Shown: positions 54,533 through 62,578, numbered from the stretch's first letter. The stretch is DNA of 64,000 nucleotides from Treponema sp. (GCA_009781635.1 WQXU01000009.1:42739-106738), one strand, 5' to 3'. Notes: generated from the sequence alone by a model not told the origin. Program-made: numbers and translations.

Positions 54533-55015
54533 TTATACTACCATTTTACCGCGTTTGTCGGCAAGGCTGATTTCTACTTCTGTGCCTGAATTAAAAGAAA
54601 TAAAGTCGTCCTCTATGCCATCGCTGAAGATGACGCCGTTTTCACCCATGAATGATTCAATTTTTAATGGAGCAGAAGAAGAAACTGTACCAAACACAAT
54701 ATTTGTACCTGTGGTTTTGCTGGGAAACGGTTCTCGCACAGCAAAGAGTAACTCTTTCGTTGACCATTTTACAAACATATTGCCATAACCGCAATTGGGA
54801 TATTTTCTGCCTATTAATTGCATATATTTAACAGTATTTTTATCTAGTTGTTTCCAATCACCTTCGCATGTTAATATTGCTTCTGCAATAGCAAGAGTCT
54901 TTATACTATCATCTGTTACAAAGCAACTTGTATCAAAAAGATCAAAATCTTTGCTGCGATGATTATTTAATTCAAACCTTGAGCTTACAATATCACCTAT
55001 AATTGAGCCCAGTAT
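54533..55015 (-). pseudogene. Chimeric frame: ADP-ribosylglycohydrolase N-terminus fused to NAD-kinase-like C-terminus
   Basis: From 55015 the frame reads LGSIIGDIVSSRFE, then DTSCFVTDDSIKTLAIAEAI and GRKYPNCGYGNMFVKW, the start of an ADP-ribosylglycohydrolase. At about 54763 it changes without a frame break to KELLFAVREPFPS, VFGTVSSSAPLKIES and GVIFSDGIEDDFISFNSGT, which resembles the C-terminus of an NAD-kinase-like protein. The codon in the usual Met position is ATA, seven bases after a perfect AAAGGAG, so a normal start has been lost. The complementary pieces lie at 53500-53735 and 55738-55926. The NAD-kinase assignment is from memory of the family pattern and needs a search. Confidence 0.6.
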
Positions 55016-55054
55016 AATGCGTCTCCTTTGAAGTTTATATATTTACATTATCTA

Positions 55055-55693
55055 TCATATATGAAAAATAATGTCATTGTTAGTGGCTTCTTCCCTTAAT
55101 ATTTGTTTTTGGTTGTAACAACTTGTAGTAGTTAACGGTATATCAAATTGCAAAAAATTAAATTCCTCTGGTGGTTCTTCCGGCCTATCTATGATTTGGA
55201 AGCTCTTTTTTATTTTAGCTTTTTCGTGTTCACTGTCAATAAAATCTTCTTCTGTATAAAAATGAAAATTAGTTAAAAAAGATTTTCTTAAATTATTTTT
55301 CCTTGTATTTGAAATTTGCATTATTGGTATTACTCCATTTTCATTATATAATTCTACTCCCATTCTTTTTATTCCATTACATTTATATTTGATTAATTTT
55401 ACCATAATTAAAAACCTTTTATGCTTATATGTTGAATTTAACTTCAAGTATTTATTAATTTCATTTCTTAAGATGGTAATATGATTACAGAAAATATGAT
55501 TTTTATATTTTTCTCTATCTGATTCACATATAGAATATCTATATGGTTTAATATTAGTAAAAATTATACGGTTTATAGAATTGTTACCTTGATATTTGGC
55601 AGTAAGTATAACTGGCCTTTTTTCGCAATTATTATATACTCTTCGTAAATCATCACGGTAATATTCCTTCTTTACTTTTTTATACCAATGCAT
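55055..55693 (-). CDS. Unknown AT-rich protein inserted between gene fragments
   Basis: 212 residues, basic and rich in Asn, Lys and Ile, with no membrane segment and no domain I recognise. A G-rich ribosome site (GGGGG, six bases) precedes the ATG at 55693. It separates the NAD-kinase-like N-terminal fragment from the glycohydrolase N-terminal fragment, so it probably entered after the ancestral operon formed. Its last codons lie inside palindrome site 4. Strong AT bias suggests recent transfer. Confidence 0.5.
   Translation of the reverse strand: MHWYKKVKKEYYRDDLRRVYNNCEKRPVILTAKYQGNNSINRIIFTNIKPYRYSICESDREKYKNHIFCNHITILRNEINKYLKLNSTYKHKRFLIMVKLIKYKCNGIKRMGVELYNENGVIPIMQISNTRKNNLRKSFLTNFHFYTEEDFIDSEHEKAKIKKSFQIIDRPEEPPEEFNFLQFDIPLTTTSCYNQKQILREEATNNDIIFHI
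55062..55076. promoter_or_regulatory. TGACA-N5-TGTCA palindrome, site 4 (one mismatch)
   Basis: Reads TGAAA-AATAA-TGTCA, one base off the palindrome. It lies 46 bases upstream of the glycohydrolase fragment at 55015, the same distance site 1 has from the SPFH start (47). On the minus strand a GATAAT follows at about 19 bases from ATGACA, so the element overlaps a possible -35 box. Confidence 0.55.
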
Positions 55694-55737
55694 AGATTAC
55701 CCCCTGCTTTCTTTTTAATTATTTTAATAATGACCTT

Positions 55738-55926
55738 TTACCTACTATTCCGCACAAACTTAAATGATTCTGAATATTGTTCATGCTCATTATCGTAATC
55801 GTCAAAGTTCCCGCCAAGATGCTTAATATAGAAACGTGCCTGAGATACCGTATTTTGGCTTTCCAGTACATTTTCCAGTCTTGTTGAGCGGCTTACAATG
55901 ACGACACGATTATCAAATTTTTTCAC
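55738..55926 (-). pseudogene. NAD-kinase-like gene, N-terminal fragment
   Basis: 62 residues: KKFDNRVVIVSRSTRLENVLESQN then QARFYIKHLGGNFDDYDNEHEQY, the N-terminal pattern of a family annotated as NAD(+) or sugar kinase-like (TRLEELI..NT..QARFYIEH.G.DFSDY). It stops early at VRNSR, where the family continues for another 200 or more residues. It begins two bases after the SPFH gene stop, so it was the second gene of that operon. Its C-terminal end seems to lie at 54533-54763. Family naming is from memory. Confidence 0.55.
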
Positions 55927-55928
55927 GC

Positions 55929-56948
55929 TTATTTTTTTCCTTTTTCCATCATCGATATAAGCAGATCCGGTGTAATATTCAAATTACCAATTTTATCTGC
56001 ATTTTCTGCCAATCCCTGGAAAGCAAGAGCCATTAAACGGCCAGAATCTAACCCGCCGCACGTAATAGCCTTAAGGGTTTCTACATTCATATTTTGGTAG
56101 ACTTTCATAATTTCATTTAACGCATAGGCTTTTGTGTCTGCTTCTATCTTTTCATTTCTTGCTTTTAGGTCTACCAGTTCACGGTTACGCTGCTCCTGCT
56201 GAACTTCAAAATTAATCTGCTCCTCTTTCATCGCAAGCTGTTTTCTTTGCGCTATACTTTCAGTTTCCAATTTTGTTTCACGAATCTGACGATTTTTATG
56301 TTCAACAGCAATCTCGGTATTAAGCTCGCTCTCTCTGATAATCCGCTCTTGCTCAATCGCGTAATTGCGGCGCTGGAGTATAGCCTGATCTGCTTCTTTA
56401 AGGATATTTTCTCTTGTTTCAGCCTCTAATGCTTTTGCTGTTTCTGGCTTTGGTTTTATTGCTCCAATCATAACAGATAAAATATCTACTCCAAGATTAC
56501 GCACCATTTCATTTTCACAAAGTGTTTTAAATGAAAGATTAGCAACCTTATCGTAAGCGAAAATTGCCTGTTTAAGATTCAATTCCTTAACTATGTCTTT
56601 AACAGCGATCATTAAAAGATTGATAAGCCTGTCAGACAATTTTTCAGGATCATCACTAATATAATTATGTTTGTTATTATCTACTGTGTAATTTAACATT
56701 TGTGCTGTCTTTAAAGGATCGCTAATCCGATAAGTAAGCTGCCCCTGAATAGAAATTTCCTGAAAATCTTTAGAATACTCAGCAAACATAAAAGAGGCAT
56801 CTTCACTGCTTACAGGTATTGCCACTAAAGAAGTAGTGGGCGCATAATACCAAAACGATAATCCCTGCCCTTTTTTCTTAATCTTTCCTTTTTTATACTG
56901 AAGTACAAAAATCCCCGGTTCAAACTTGACAAATCTAATTCCTAACAT
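55929..56948 (-). CDS. SPFH/band-7 domain protein
   Basis: 339 residues. The SPFH domain covers about 10-190 (GIRFVKFEPGIFVLQYKKGKI, PVSSEDASFMFAEYSKDFQEISIQGQLTYRISDP region), followed by a long coiled coil (about 195-290, rich in Glu, Arg, Gln) and a C-terminal region. There is no transmembrane segment, so it is probably a peripheral or cytoplasmic oligomer. The ATG at 56948 follows AGGAGG; a longer frame from 57011 starts inside the palindrome and is rejected. Upstream are two palindromes (sites 1 and 2) and the WYL regulator. Function in the locus unknown; SPFH proteins scaffold membrane or stress complexes. Confidence 0.88.
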   Translation of the reverse strand: MLGIRFVKFEPGIFVLQYKKGKIKKKGQGLSFWYYAPTTSLVAIPVSSEDASFMFAEYSKDFQEISIQGQLTYRISDPLKTAQMLNYTVDNNKHNYISDDPEKLSDRLINLLMIAVKDIVKELNLKQAIFAYDKVANLSFKTLCENEMVRNLGVDILSVMIGAIKPKPETAKALEAETRENILKEADQAILQRRNYAIEQERIIRESELNTEIAVEHKNRQIRETKLETESIAQRKQLAMKEEQINFEVQQEQRNRELVDLKARNEKIEADTKAYALNEIMKVYQNMNVETLKAITCGGLDSGRLMALAFQGLAENADKIGNLNITPDLLISMMEKGKK

Positions 56949-56995
56949 ATTATCCTCCTGATTATCTGGATAATCAGAATATAATACGTTAGGTA

Positions 56996-57010
56996 TGACA
57001 AATAATGTCA
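56996..57010. promoter_or_regulatory. TGACA-N5-TGTCA palindrome, site 1
   Basis: Perfect TGACA arms, spacer AATAA, 47 bases upstream of the SPFH start. On the minus strand ATGACA lies 19 bases before TATTAT, so a bound regulator would cover a -35 box. The WYL-domain regulator encoded just upstream is the best candidate to bind it. Confidence 0.65.
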
Positions 57011-57039
57011 TGGTCAGAAAAATTTTTGAAAATTAACTA

Positions 57040-57054
57040 TGACACTATTTGTCA
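57040..57054. promoter_or_regulatory. TGACA-N5-TGTCA palindrome, site 2
   Basis: Same arms with spacer CTATT. Its centre is 44 bp from the centre of site 1, close to four helical turns, which would suit cooperative binding on one DNA face. It lies between the end of the WYL gene and site 1. Confidence 0.65.
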
Positions 57055-57080
57055 GGGTTATTTGAAGGCGTACTTTTTGA

Positions 57081-58070
57081 TTATAAATAGAGACGCATTG
57101 TTTTATCAATTTCTGTTTTAACCATTTTAACAAGTTCCGCTGGTTTTAGAACCTCTACATTATGCCCTTGCCCAAGAACCCAGCGGAATATTTCCGGTAT
57201 TTGAGTTGTAGTAAACTTAAGAGTTATGCTCCCGTCTTTATTTTCTTTAATTGTTTGGGTGCTGTGCCAGATACGTTCTGTAGCATATATTTTTGATTCG
57301 TTTTTAAAACGCAATTCAATCGTTTTTGGAGTTTGGTAAGATGCCCACACACCCATTTCCTTATCAAAATATTTATTTGGATCAAAATTAGAAGGTATCA
57401 AAAACGTTGATTTACATAATGCTGCTTTTTTAATACGGGTAAAGGCAAACATTCGCGGTATTTTACGCTCATGACAATATGCAATTAAATACCAGTTACC
57501 GCGGTGACATATTGCATGATACGGATCAACGCTGCGAGATACATATTCATTGCCAGAAAGAGATCTATACTCAAAAACAATTGTACGTTTTTTCTGCATT
57601 GCATTGAATATTGTTTGGAAAACTTTTAAATCTATGTTTCCAATTTTGTCGGAAATAAATGAAACCTGCGAATTAAGAAAACCGGTATCAACACTAACAT
57701 TGTCCGGTAAAGACTGTACTATCTTTGTAAAAATATTCTTTAAAGCTTCTTCAAGCGGAGTATTACGGTACTGCTCCAAAAGCTGATCAAAAAGAGCAAT
57801 AGAAAAAAGTTCGCCCTCGGTAAGCGGCACAGCTTTTAAATAATAGTTTTCCTGTGTGTAATAATAACTTCTCTTTGAAGAATTATACTCTATAGGAACA
57901 TTCATAACATCGCGCATATACTCAATATCTCTGTGAATTGTCCTGGGATTCATGCCAGTTATTTCACTTAGATTACTTGTGTTTATTATTTGGCCATTTT
58001 CTCTTGCTGTGCGTATGGCTTTATCTATCATAAGAAGTCTATTCATCTTAACTTTATATTCTCTTTGCAT
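57081..58070 (-). CDS. HTH-WYL domain transcriptional regulator
   Basis: 329 residues with an N-terminal winged helix (about 10-60, TSNLSEITGMNPRTIHRDIEYMRD), a middle linker, and a WYL domain (about 140-320, RTIVFEYRSLSGNEYVSRSVDPYHAICHRGNWYLIAYCHERK core and a C-terminal WYL-extension). WYL regulators bind ligands such as nucleic acids or nucleotides and frequently control phage-defence or stress loci. GGGAG precedes the ATG. It lies 21 bases downstream of the J-domain gene and 27 bases upstream of palindrome site 2, so it is the natural regulator of the SPFH operon. Confidence 0.9.
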   Translation of the reverse strand: MQREYKVKMNRLLMIDKAIRTARENGQIINTSNLSEITGMNPRTIHRDIEYMRDVMNVPIEYNSSKRSYYYTQENYYLKAVPLTEGELFSIALFDQLLEQYRNTPLEEALKNIFTKIVQSLPDNVSVDTGFLNSQVSFISDKIGNIDLKVFQTIFNAMQKKRTIVFEYRSLSGNEYVSRSVDPYHAICHRGNWYLIAYCHERKIPRMFAFTRIKKAALCKSTFLIPSNFDPNKYFDKEMGVWASYQTPKTIELRFKNESKIYATERIWHSTQTIKENKDGSITLKFTTTQIPEIFRWVLGQGHNVEVLKPAELVKMVKTEIDKTMRLYL

Positions 58071-58091
58071 TTAATACTCCCCTATAAAATA

Positions 58092-58598
58092 TCACATCAT
58101 TTTTAATTCCATTTCTTTCATAAAATCAGTACTGTTAATTATTTTATTTTCTTCCAGTGTAATATTTTCATAGCTTTTGTGCAACTTTTGCAGCAACTTT
58201 ATCTTTTCCTTTGCGTCTTCTGTGTAAGGCGACTGAGGATATTCATTAATAACCAAATTAAAATAGTGTTCGGATAAATTAAATGACAAATATATGTTAT
58301 TTAATATTGAAACCAGCTCTTCATAAGGCTTTGTCTCGAATGTTGTGTCCTGATTTCTTTTGTAAAAATGATTTGGGTGTATGTTTTTATAATATTTTAC
58401 ACCGGTTTTGTAATATTCATAATCTTTTTCTTTAAAGTTAATTTGACTATTTTCTTTTGATTTTAATTCATTTAGTTTATTAACCAATTTTACAGTTATT
58501 TCGTTATAAACCGATTCGCAGCAATTATCATTATGCATATCCGGATGATATTTCTTGATGAGGCTTTTTAATTGTTTTATGTAACCGGCCTTGTTCAT
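58092..58598 (-). CDS. Short J-domain (DnaJ-like) protein
   Basis: 168 residues. The N-terminal 60 residues form a J-domain with the diagnostic HPD (18-20, in KKYHPDMHNDN). The rest is helical (about 70-165, with EHYFNLVINEYPQSPYTEDAKEKIKLLQKLH), reminiscent of a single TPR-like hairpin, with no G/F or zinc-finger region. It would stimulate an Hsp70 for a specific client rather than act as a general DnaJ. First gene of the minus-strand series J-domain, WYL, SPFH. The ribosome site is weak. Confidence 0.75.
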   Translation of the reverse strand: MNKAGYIKQLKSLIKKYHPDMHNDNCCESVYNEITVKLVNKLNELKSKENSQINFKEKDYEYYKTGVKYYKNIHPNHFYKRNQDTTFETKPYEELVSILNNIYLSFNLSEHYFNLVINEYPQSPYTEDAKEKIKLLQKLHKSYENITLEENKIINSTDFMKEMELKMM

Positions 58599-58656
58599 AT
58601 ACTGGATTAATAATACATTGTACTATATAGTTTGTTAAGGCAGAAAAGGAGAAATT

Positions 58657-59028
58657 ATGACTGTTAGAGCGATAAAATGTTTAATTTATTTGTCAGTAAT
58701 TACAATACTATGCATATCATGCAATACCAGCCAGTACAAGGAAATGCAGATTTCTCTCCCGGATATTTCCGCCAAAACTGACGGCACATACCGCGGCGAA
58801 GTTGATTTTAAAAGCACGCCAATAAGTGTAATTGTAGATGTTGTCCTGCAAAATCACGTTATTACAACAGTGAATATTATTAAACACACCTGCTCTCCAA
58901 TTGGAAAAAGAGCCGAGGTTGTAGTCGATAAAATCTTAGAAACCCAGAGTCTTAATGTTGATGTAGTAAGCGGCGCTACCGTAAGCAGCAAGGCTATCTT
59001 GAAAGCGGTGGAAGAGGCGTTACGGTGA
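58657..59028 (+). CDS. FMN-binding domain lipoprotein
   Basis: 123 residues: a lipobox signal (TILCISC, Cys about 22) and an FMN-binding (PF04205-type) domain with the covalent-flavinylation motif SGATVSS near the end. The Thr of SGAT is the usual FMN attachment site. Such proteins take part in extracellular or periplasmic electron transfer and need an ApbE flavin transferase. It is divergent from the J-domain gene, and an AAGGAG precedes the ATG. It may be an electron sink linked to the fermentative lifestyle. Confidence 0.85.
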   Translation: MTVRAIKCLIYLSVITILCISCNTSQYKEMQISLPDISAKTDGTYRGEVDFKSTPISVIVDVVLQNHVITTVNIIKHTCSPIGKRAEVVVDKILETQSLNVDVVSGATVSSKAILKAVEEALR

Positions 59029-59049
59029 TTCATTGAGATTATATTTTTC

Positions 59050-59850
59050 TCAACTATTCAAAGCCAGCCATTCAAAGCCTTTTGCAAAATATTCGTTCCA
59101 AAAGTCCATGTCATGACCGCCGTTACTTTCTATGTATTCAATATTTACATTACGTTCGAGTAAAAATCTGTGAAATCGTCTATTGGTTTCCAATAGAAAG
59201 TCTTCATCTCCGCAAGCCATATAAATTTTTGGAATATTTATCTTTTGCTGAATCAATTTTTCTACAAGAGTTTCAGGATTATTATCGCTTTTTATTAGCT
59301 TATCAAGATCGCCAAAATAATTACGGTAATAGTAATAATTTCCTATCCCATTCTTGTCACTGTCACTAGGTTTCATACCGGCTATTTCGTGTACAATTAA
59401 TGCCGAAGATAATGCGACAATCTTGCCGAAGGTATCAGGATACGCAAGCCCTGTACGCAAGGCGCCAAAACCACCCATTGAAAGTCCGCTTATAAAAGTA
59501 TCTTCTTTAGTTTTGCAAAGACCAAATGTTTTTCTTATGTATTCAATAAGCTCCGAGCCGGCAAAAGTGCCATATTTTCCGGAAGTAGCATCCATGTCAA
59601 GGTAAAAGCTATTTTCTACAGAAGGAAATACCAAAGCAAAATTAAACTTCTCGGCAAGTTCAAATATTTTGTCCCAGCCTTTTCCCCAGCCTGTATAGCC
59701 ATGTAATACAAATACCGTCTTACAGTTCCTGTCATAATACGGATTATGCGGCCTTGGTATATCAGTTCGAAAATCATTTGGGATATACATTTCGAAGGCA
59801 ACCCAACGTACTAATGAGTTGGAAAATAATTCTACTTTGATATTTGCCAT
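59050..59850 (-). CDS. Esterase-family hydrolase (esterase D-like)
   Basis: 266 residues, alpha/beta-hydrolase fold. The nucleophile elbow is GLSMGGFG (Ser), the catalytic Asp region is ACGDEDFL, and the catalytic His is in SNGGHDMDFW. There is an oxyanion HGYTGWGKGW. No signal peptide. Resembles S-formylglutathione hydrolase/tributyrin esterase proteins; may release acetyl or feruloyl groups from plant sugars, but the substrate is not predictable. AGGAG precedes the ATG. It lies downstream of the FMN-binding gene on the other strand. Confidence 0.88.
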   Translation of the reverse strand: MANIKVELFSNSLVRWVAFEMYIPNDFRTDIPRPHNPYYDRNCKTVFVLHGYTGWGKGWDKIFELAEKFNFALVFPSVENSFYLDMDATSGKYGTFAGSELIEYIRKTFGLCKTKEDTFISGLSMGGFGALRTGLAYPDTFGKIVALSSALIVHEIAGMKPSDSDKNGIGNYYYYRNYFGDLDKLIKSDNNPETLVEKLIQQKINIPKIYMACGDEDFLLETNRRFHRFLLERNVNIEYIESNGGHDMDFWNEYFAKGFEWLALNS

Positions 59851-59896
59851 GTTGCTTGCTCTCCTTTTTGTGTTTGTTTTTTTAACATATATTATC

Positions 59897-60304
59897 TTAT
59901 TCTAAAACAGGCTGCCATGTTACGCCAAATTTATCTGTAACCCATGCAACTTTTCTAAACATCATAAACGGCTCTTCCTTCATCATTACAACACCTTCTT
60001 TTGCTAAACCGTCAAAAATACTATCAAACTCCGATTCATCTTTGCAATTTAGATAAAATGACGTCACCCAGCTAAAAGACGGACATTCATATTCAGCATT
60101 CATATCCATGAACATAATTGTCTGCTCCATAAATGACAATTTGCCGTTCATTACTTTTCCAACATCACCTCGCTGACCTTCTTCAAAATAGACGATTGAT
60201 TCGATCTTTGCATTTGGCAAAGTTGCAGCGTAAAATTTCATTGCTTCTTCTGCATTTCCGTGGAAGGTTAGGAATGGCATGAAGTTATTGAGCGTTTGGT
60301 TCAT
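59897..60304 (-). CDS. VOC-fold PhnB-like protein
   Basis: 135 residues, the typical PhnB/3-demethylubiquinone methyltransferase-like form of the glyoxalase fold (MPFLTFHGNAEEAMKFY, PSFSWVTSFYLNC, EPFMMFRKVAWVTDKFGVTWQ). The family is often part of stress or resistance regions and has no fixed function. An AGGAGG lies within the end of rloB, and its ATG overlaps the rloB stop (ATGA), so it is translated with the RloA/RloB pair. That arrangement is not usual for this family. Confidence 0.85.
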   Translation of the reverse strand: MNQTLNNFMPFLTFHGNAEEAMKFYAATLPNAKIESIVYFEEGQRGDVGKVMNGKLSFMEQTIMFMDMNAEYECPSFSWVTSFYLNCKDESEFDSIFDGLAKEGVVMMKEEPFMMFRKVAWVTDKFGVTWQPVLE

Positions 60305-60924
60305 AGTTGACCTCCTCTTAGTTTCTCTACCAGTAGAAAGACAGTTGTAACTGGATTTCTATCTTTCATAGGTAGTTGACGTTGTCTGTTATAGAGTTTT
60401 TTAGCGTTCTTTATAGCCTTGTTTTGTTTACTAAATAACAGTTTATAGATATTTGGATCATTTTTTAGATAAGGTTTCTTTAATAATTCAGAGAGCTTTT
60501 CTTTATATTGAGTACGTGACATACCTGTATCATAATAATTAAAGTGTAACATATACCATATTTCAAAGGCTTCTATAGAGTAAGCGCATTTAATCTTATT
60601 CTGTTCAGCAAGCCTTATTGCATTTTCAAATTGCTCAATCGAAAAATCATCTTTGTCAAAAACACACCATGTTTCAATGTATCGTTCTTTGTTTCGAATT
60701 GCATTTTTTTCTAATCGAATAGCTTCCTCAATCAATGATTCCGTATTATAACCTTTTCCACGAATATCAATATAATCACAAACTTCAAGTTCTGTTGGAA
60801 AACTTTTGAAATAATTTGGCTCGGTTTTTTCGCCTTCGCAAACAATCAATATTCTTCGTAATTTACGAGTTTTTTCGCGACGAATTAACATTTTTTTAAT
60901 CTGGAATGATTTATCATGTCCCAT
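60301..60924 (-). CDS. RloB/AbiLii-like TOPRIM-type protein
   Basis: 207 residues. Core: LRRILIVCEGEKTEPNYF (Glu of a TOPRIM-like fold), CVFDKDDF (acidic DxD), then EAFEIWYMLHFNYY and the RloB C-terminus with DRNPVTTVFLLVEKL. RloB proteins pair with RloA-type ATPases in AbiL-like abortive phage defence. I use the ATG at 60924, overlapping the rloA stop by 11 bases; the frame from 61041 would overlap rloA much further. The overlap implies coupled translation. Confidence 0.85.
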   Translation of the reverse strand: MGHDKSFQIKKMLIRREKTRKLRRILIVCEGEKTEPNYFKSFPTELEVCDYIDIRGKGYNTESLIEEAIRLEKNAIRNKERYIETWCVFDKDDFSIEQFENAIRLAEQNKIKCAYSIEAFEIWYMLHFNYYDTGMSRTQYKEKLSELLKKPYLKNDPNIYKLLFSKQNKAIKNAKKLYNRQRQLPMKDRNPVTTVFLLVEKLRGGQL

Positions 60925-62209
60925 TATCTGTATCCTTAAATTGCAATGCAATTTCATTGATAAAAGGAACTGCACCGTACTTGCCTTGCAGATAATTTTT
61001 TCCAAAAGCTGCATCGTTTCGTACAGGTTCGTCATATTCAACTAGAGAATATAAATCTGTTGCGCCATATTGGTCTTTTTCGCAAAACCATATTTGATCA
61101 CGGCGAAAATTTTTATTAGTCATTATATTCACAGCATGGCAAGAAATTATAAGCTGAGCATTTTTCTTGTTTTTGTAAGGCGAATTAAAAAGACCGATAA
61201 TACTTTCTAAAATCAATGGGTGCAAGTGAGTGTCGAATTCATCAATAAAAAGCGGTGTTCCGTTCTTTAATGCAAACATTACAGGAGCGACATAGTCAAA
61301 TACTTTCTGCGTTCCTCTTGATTCCTGAGATTCATGAATTGGATAAATACCTATGTTTTTTTCATTATCATAATAATCATGACCATAAAAAACACCTACA
61401 CTTTCTATTTGCTTTAATTTGGGATTTGCCTTTACCGAATCTGGAAGTCCAGGAAGCAACTCATTAATATCATGATGTTCACGCATAACTGTCAATGATC
61501 TAATCTGTATATCAGTGAAATGCAGGAAATTTCTAATTTGTTCAATAGCATACCCCTCGGAATCACGTAACATTTTTCTTGTACTATTATCAAAATCAAT
61601 TTCTCCAGATGTAATTCTTAATTGTCTAAAATATTGCACTATACATGTAGCAATCTCTCCATTATTTTGAGCGCATACTGATAAAAAGGAACAGTTTGGA
61701 CGTACCACAGATTTAATTTTACTGCCTTCGCGAAAATGGCTAGTTGTTACAATATTCTGTTTTTCCCTTTTAAAGAGATTTGTTTCCTTAACATTATACA
61801 ATGCAAATAAATACTCTGTTATTACTTCCTCATCGGTGACAGAAAAACCATACCGATAACGAACACTTTTTCCTTCGTTATTATTAATAAAAAAAACAAG
61901 TTCAAAAGAAGATGGTCCTGTCTCTGTTTGCTTAGAAAAGAAAAAATGGTCAACATCGATATTATCCCCAGCTTGTTTGTGCGGACCCGACCATACAGAG
62001 AAGTTCATAAAAAAAACAAGTGCATGAAAAAAGTTCGACTTACCGCTTGCATTCGCCCCATAAATAACGGCAGATTTGAGAAAACGGTGTTTTTCATCAA
62101 TCTTAAAGGTATTGGTTTCTAATAATTCTTTACTTTTTGTCGCCAAAAGAGAAAAAGTCTGCTTTTCCTTGAAAGATCGATAGTTTTTTACAGTAAATTC
62201 CGCAATCAT
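60914..62209 (-). CDS. RloA/AbiLi-like AAA ATPase
   Basis: 431 residues of the AAA15/RloA family. N-terminal FTVKNYRSFKEKQTFSL, Walker A GANASGKSNF, an ABC-like region, Walker B LFIDEFDTHLHP, and the H-motif ISCHAVNIM. These ATPases sense phage infection and switch on a toxic partner, here RloB. AT-rich, in contrast to the housekeeping genes before 53 kb. GAGG precedes the ATG at 62209. First gene of rloA-rloB-VOC. Confidence 0.88.
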   Translation of the reverse strand: MIAEFTVKNYRSFKEKQTFSLLATKSKELLETNTFKIDEKHRFLKSAVIYGANASGKSNFFHALVFFMNFSVWSGPHKQAGDNIDVDHFFFSKQTETGPSSFELVFFINNNEGKSVRYRYGFSVTDEEVITEYLFALYNVKETNLFKREKQNIVTTSHFREGSKIKSVVRPNCSFLSVCAQNNGEIATCIVQYFRQLRITSGEIDFDNSTRKMLRDSEGYAIEQIRNFLHFTDIQIRSLTVMREHHDINELLPGLPDSVKANPKLKQIESVGVFYGHDYYDNEKNIGIYPIHESQESRGTQKVFDYVAPVMFALKNGTPLFIDEFDTHLHPLILESIIGLFNSPYKNKKNAQLIISCHAVNIMTNKNFRRDQIWFCEKDQYGATDLYSLVEYDEPVRNDAAFGKNYLQGKYGAVPFINEIALQFKDTDNGT

Positions 62210-62272
62210 TTAAATAACCTCATATAGCAATTATACCTTATGTTGAGGCATTTTGTCAAGATAGAGCGGTAT

Positions 62273-62291
62273 TTTACGGATTTTTCGTAAA
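62273..62291. terminator. Weak hairpin upstream of the rloA gene
   Basis: A six-pair stem TTTACG with a seven-base loop and adjoining A/T tracts, in the 190-base gap between rloA and the small plus-strand ORFs. Possibly a weak terminator for transcripts entering from either side. Confidence 0.35.
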
Positions 62292-62398
62292 TTATACTGT
62301 TAAACATCAGTTTTTTCATTACATAGCTTTTCGAAATCTATTGCCGGCGGTATTATAAATTATTAAATTTTAGATAAAAAAGTACTAAGTGGACGAAA

Positions 62399-62578
62399 AT
62401 GACTAGTTTGGAAATAAAAGAAATCCTTCAGAAGAAAGATTTTATAGAATTCTCGCAAGAGTTAAACGAAAAAAATACTAAAGATGAATTCCATAAAAAG
62501 ATGACCTCGAATAATTCAGATATTCCTATTGAAACAGTTAAATTCAGAAATCATCCAAGTGTTAATATGGAAACATAA
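62399..62578 (+). CDS. Small unknown ORF, 59 residues
   Basis: ATG at 62399 gives a 59-residue basic, helical product (EIKEILQKKDFIEFSQELNEKNTKDEF at the start). Its stop overlaps the ATG of the next frame (TAATG), which hints at a real two-gene unit. There is no clear ribosome site. It is convergent with the RES-domain gene. No family recognised. Confidence 0.35.
   Translation: MTSLEIKEILQKKDFIEFSQELNEKNTKDEFHKKMTSNNSDIPIETVKFRNHPSVNMET

Noticed and set aside
56949..57011. Longer start for the SPFH protein
   Set aside because: The extra 21 residues begin inside palindrome site 1 and have no ribosome site, while the ATG at 56948 has AGGAGG.
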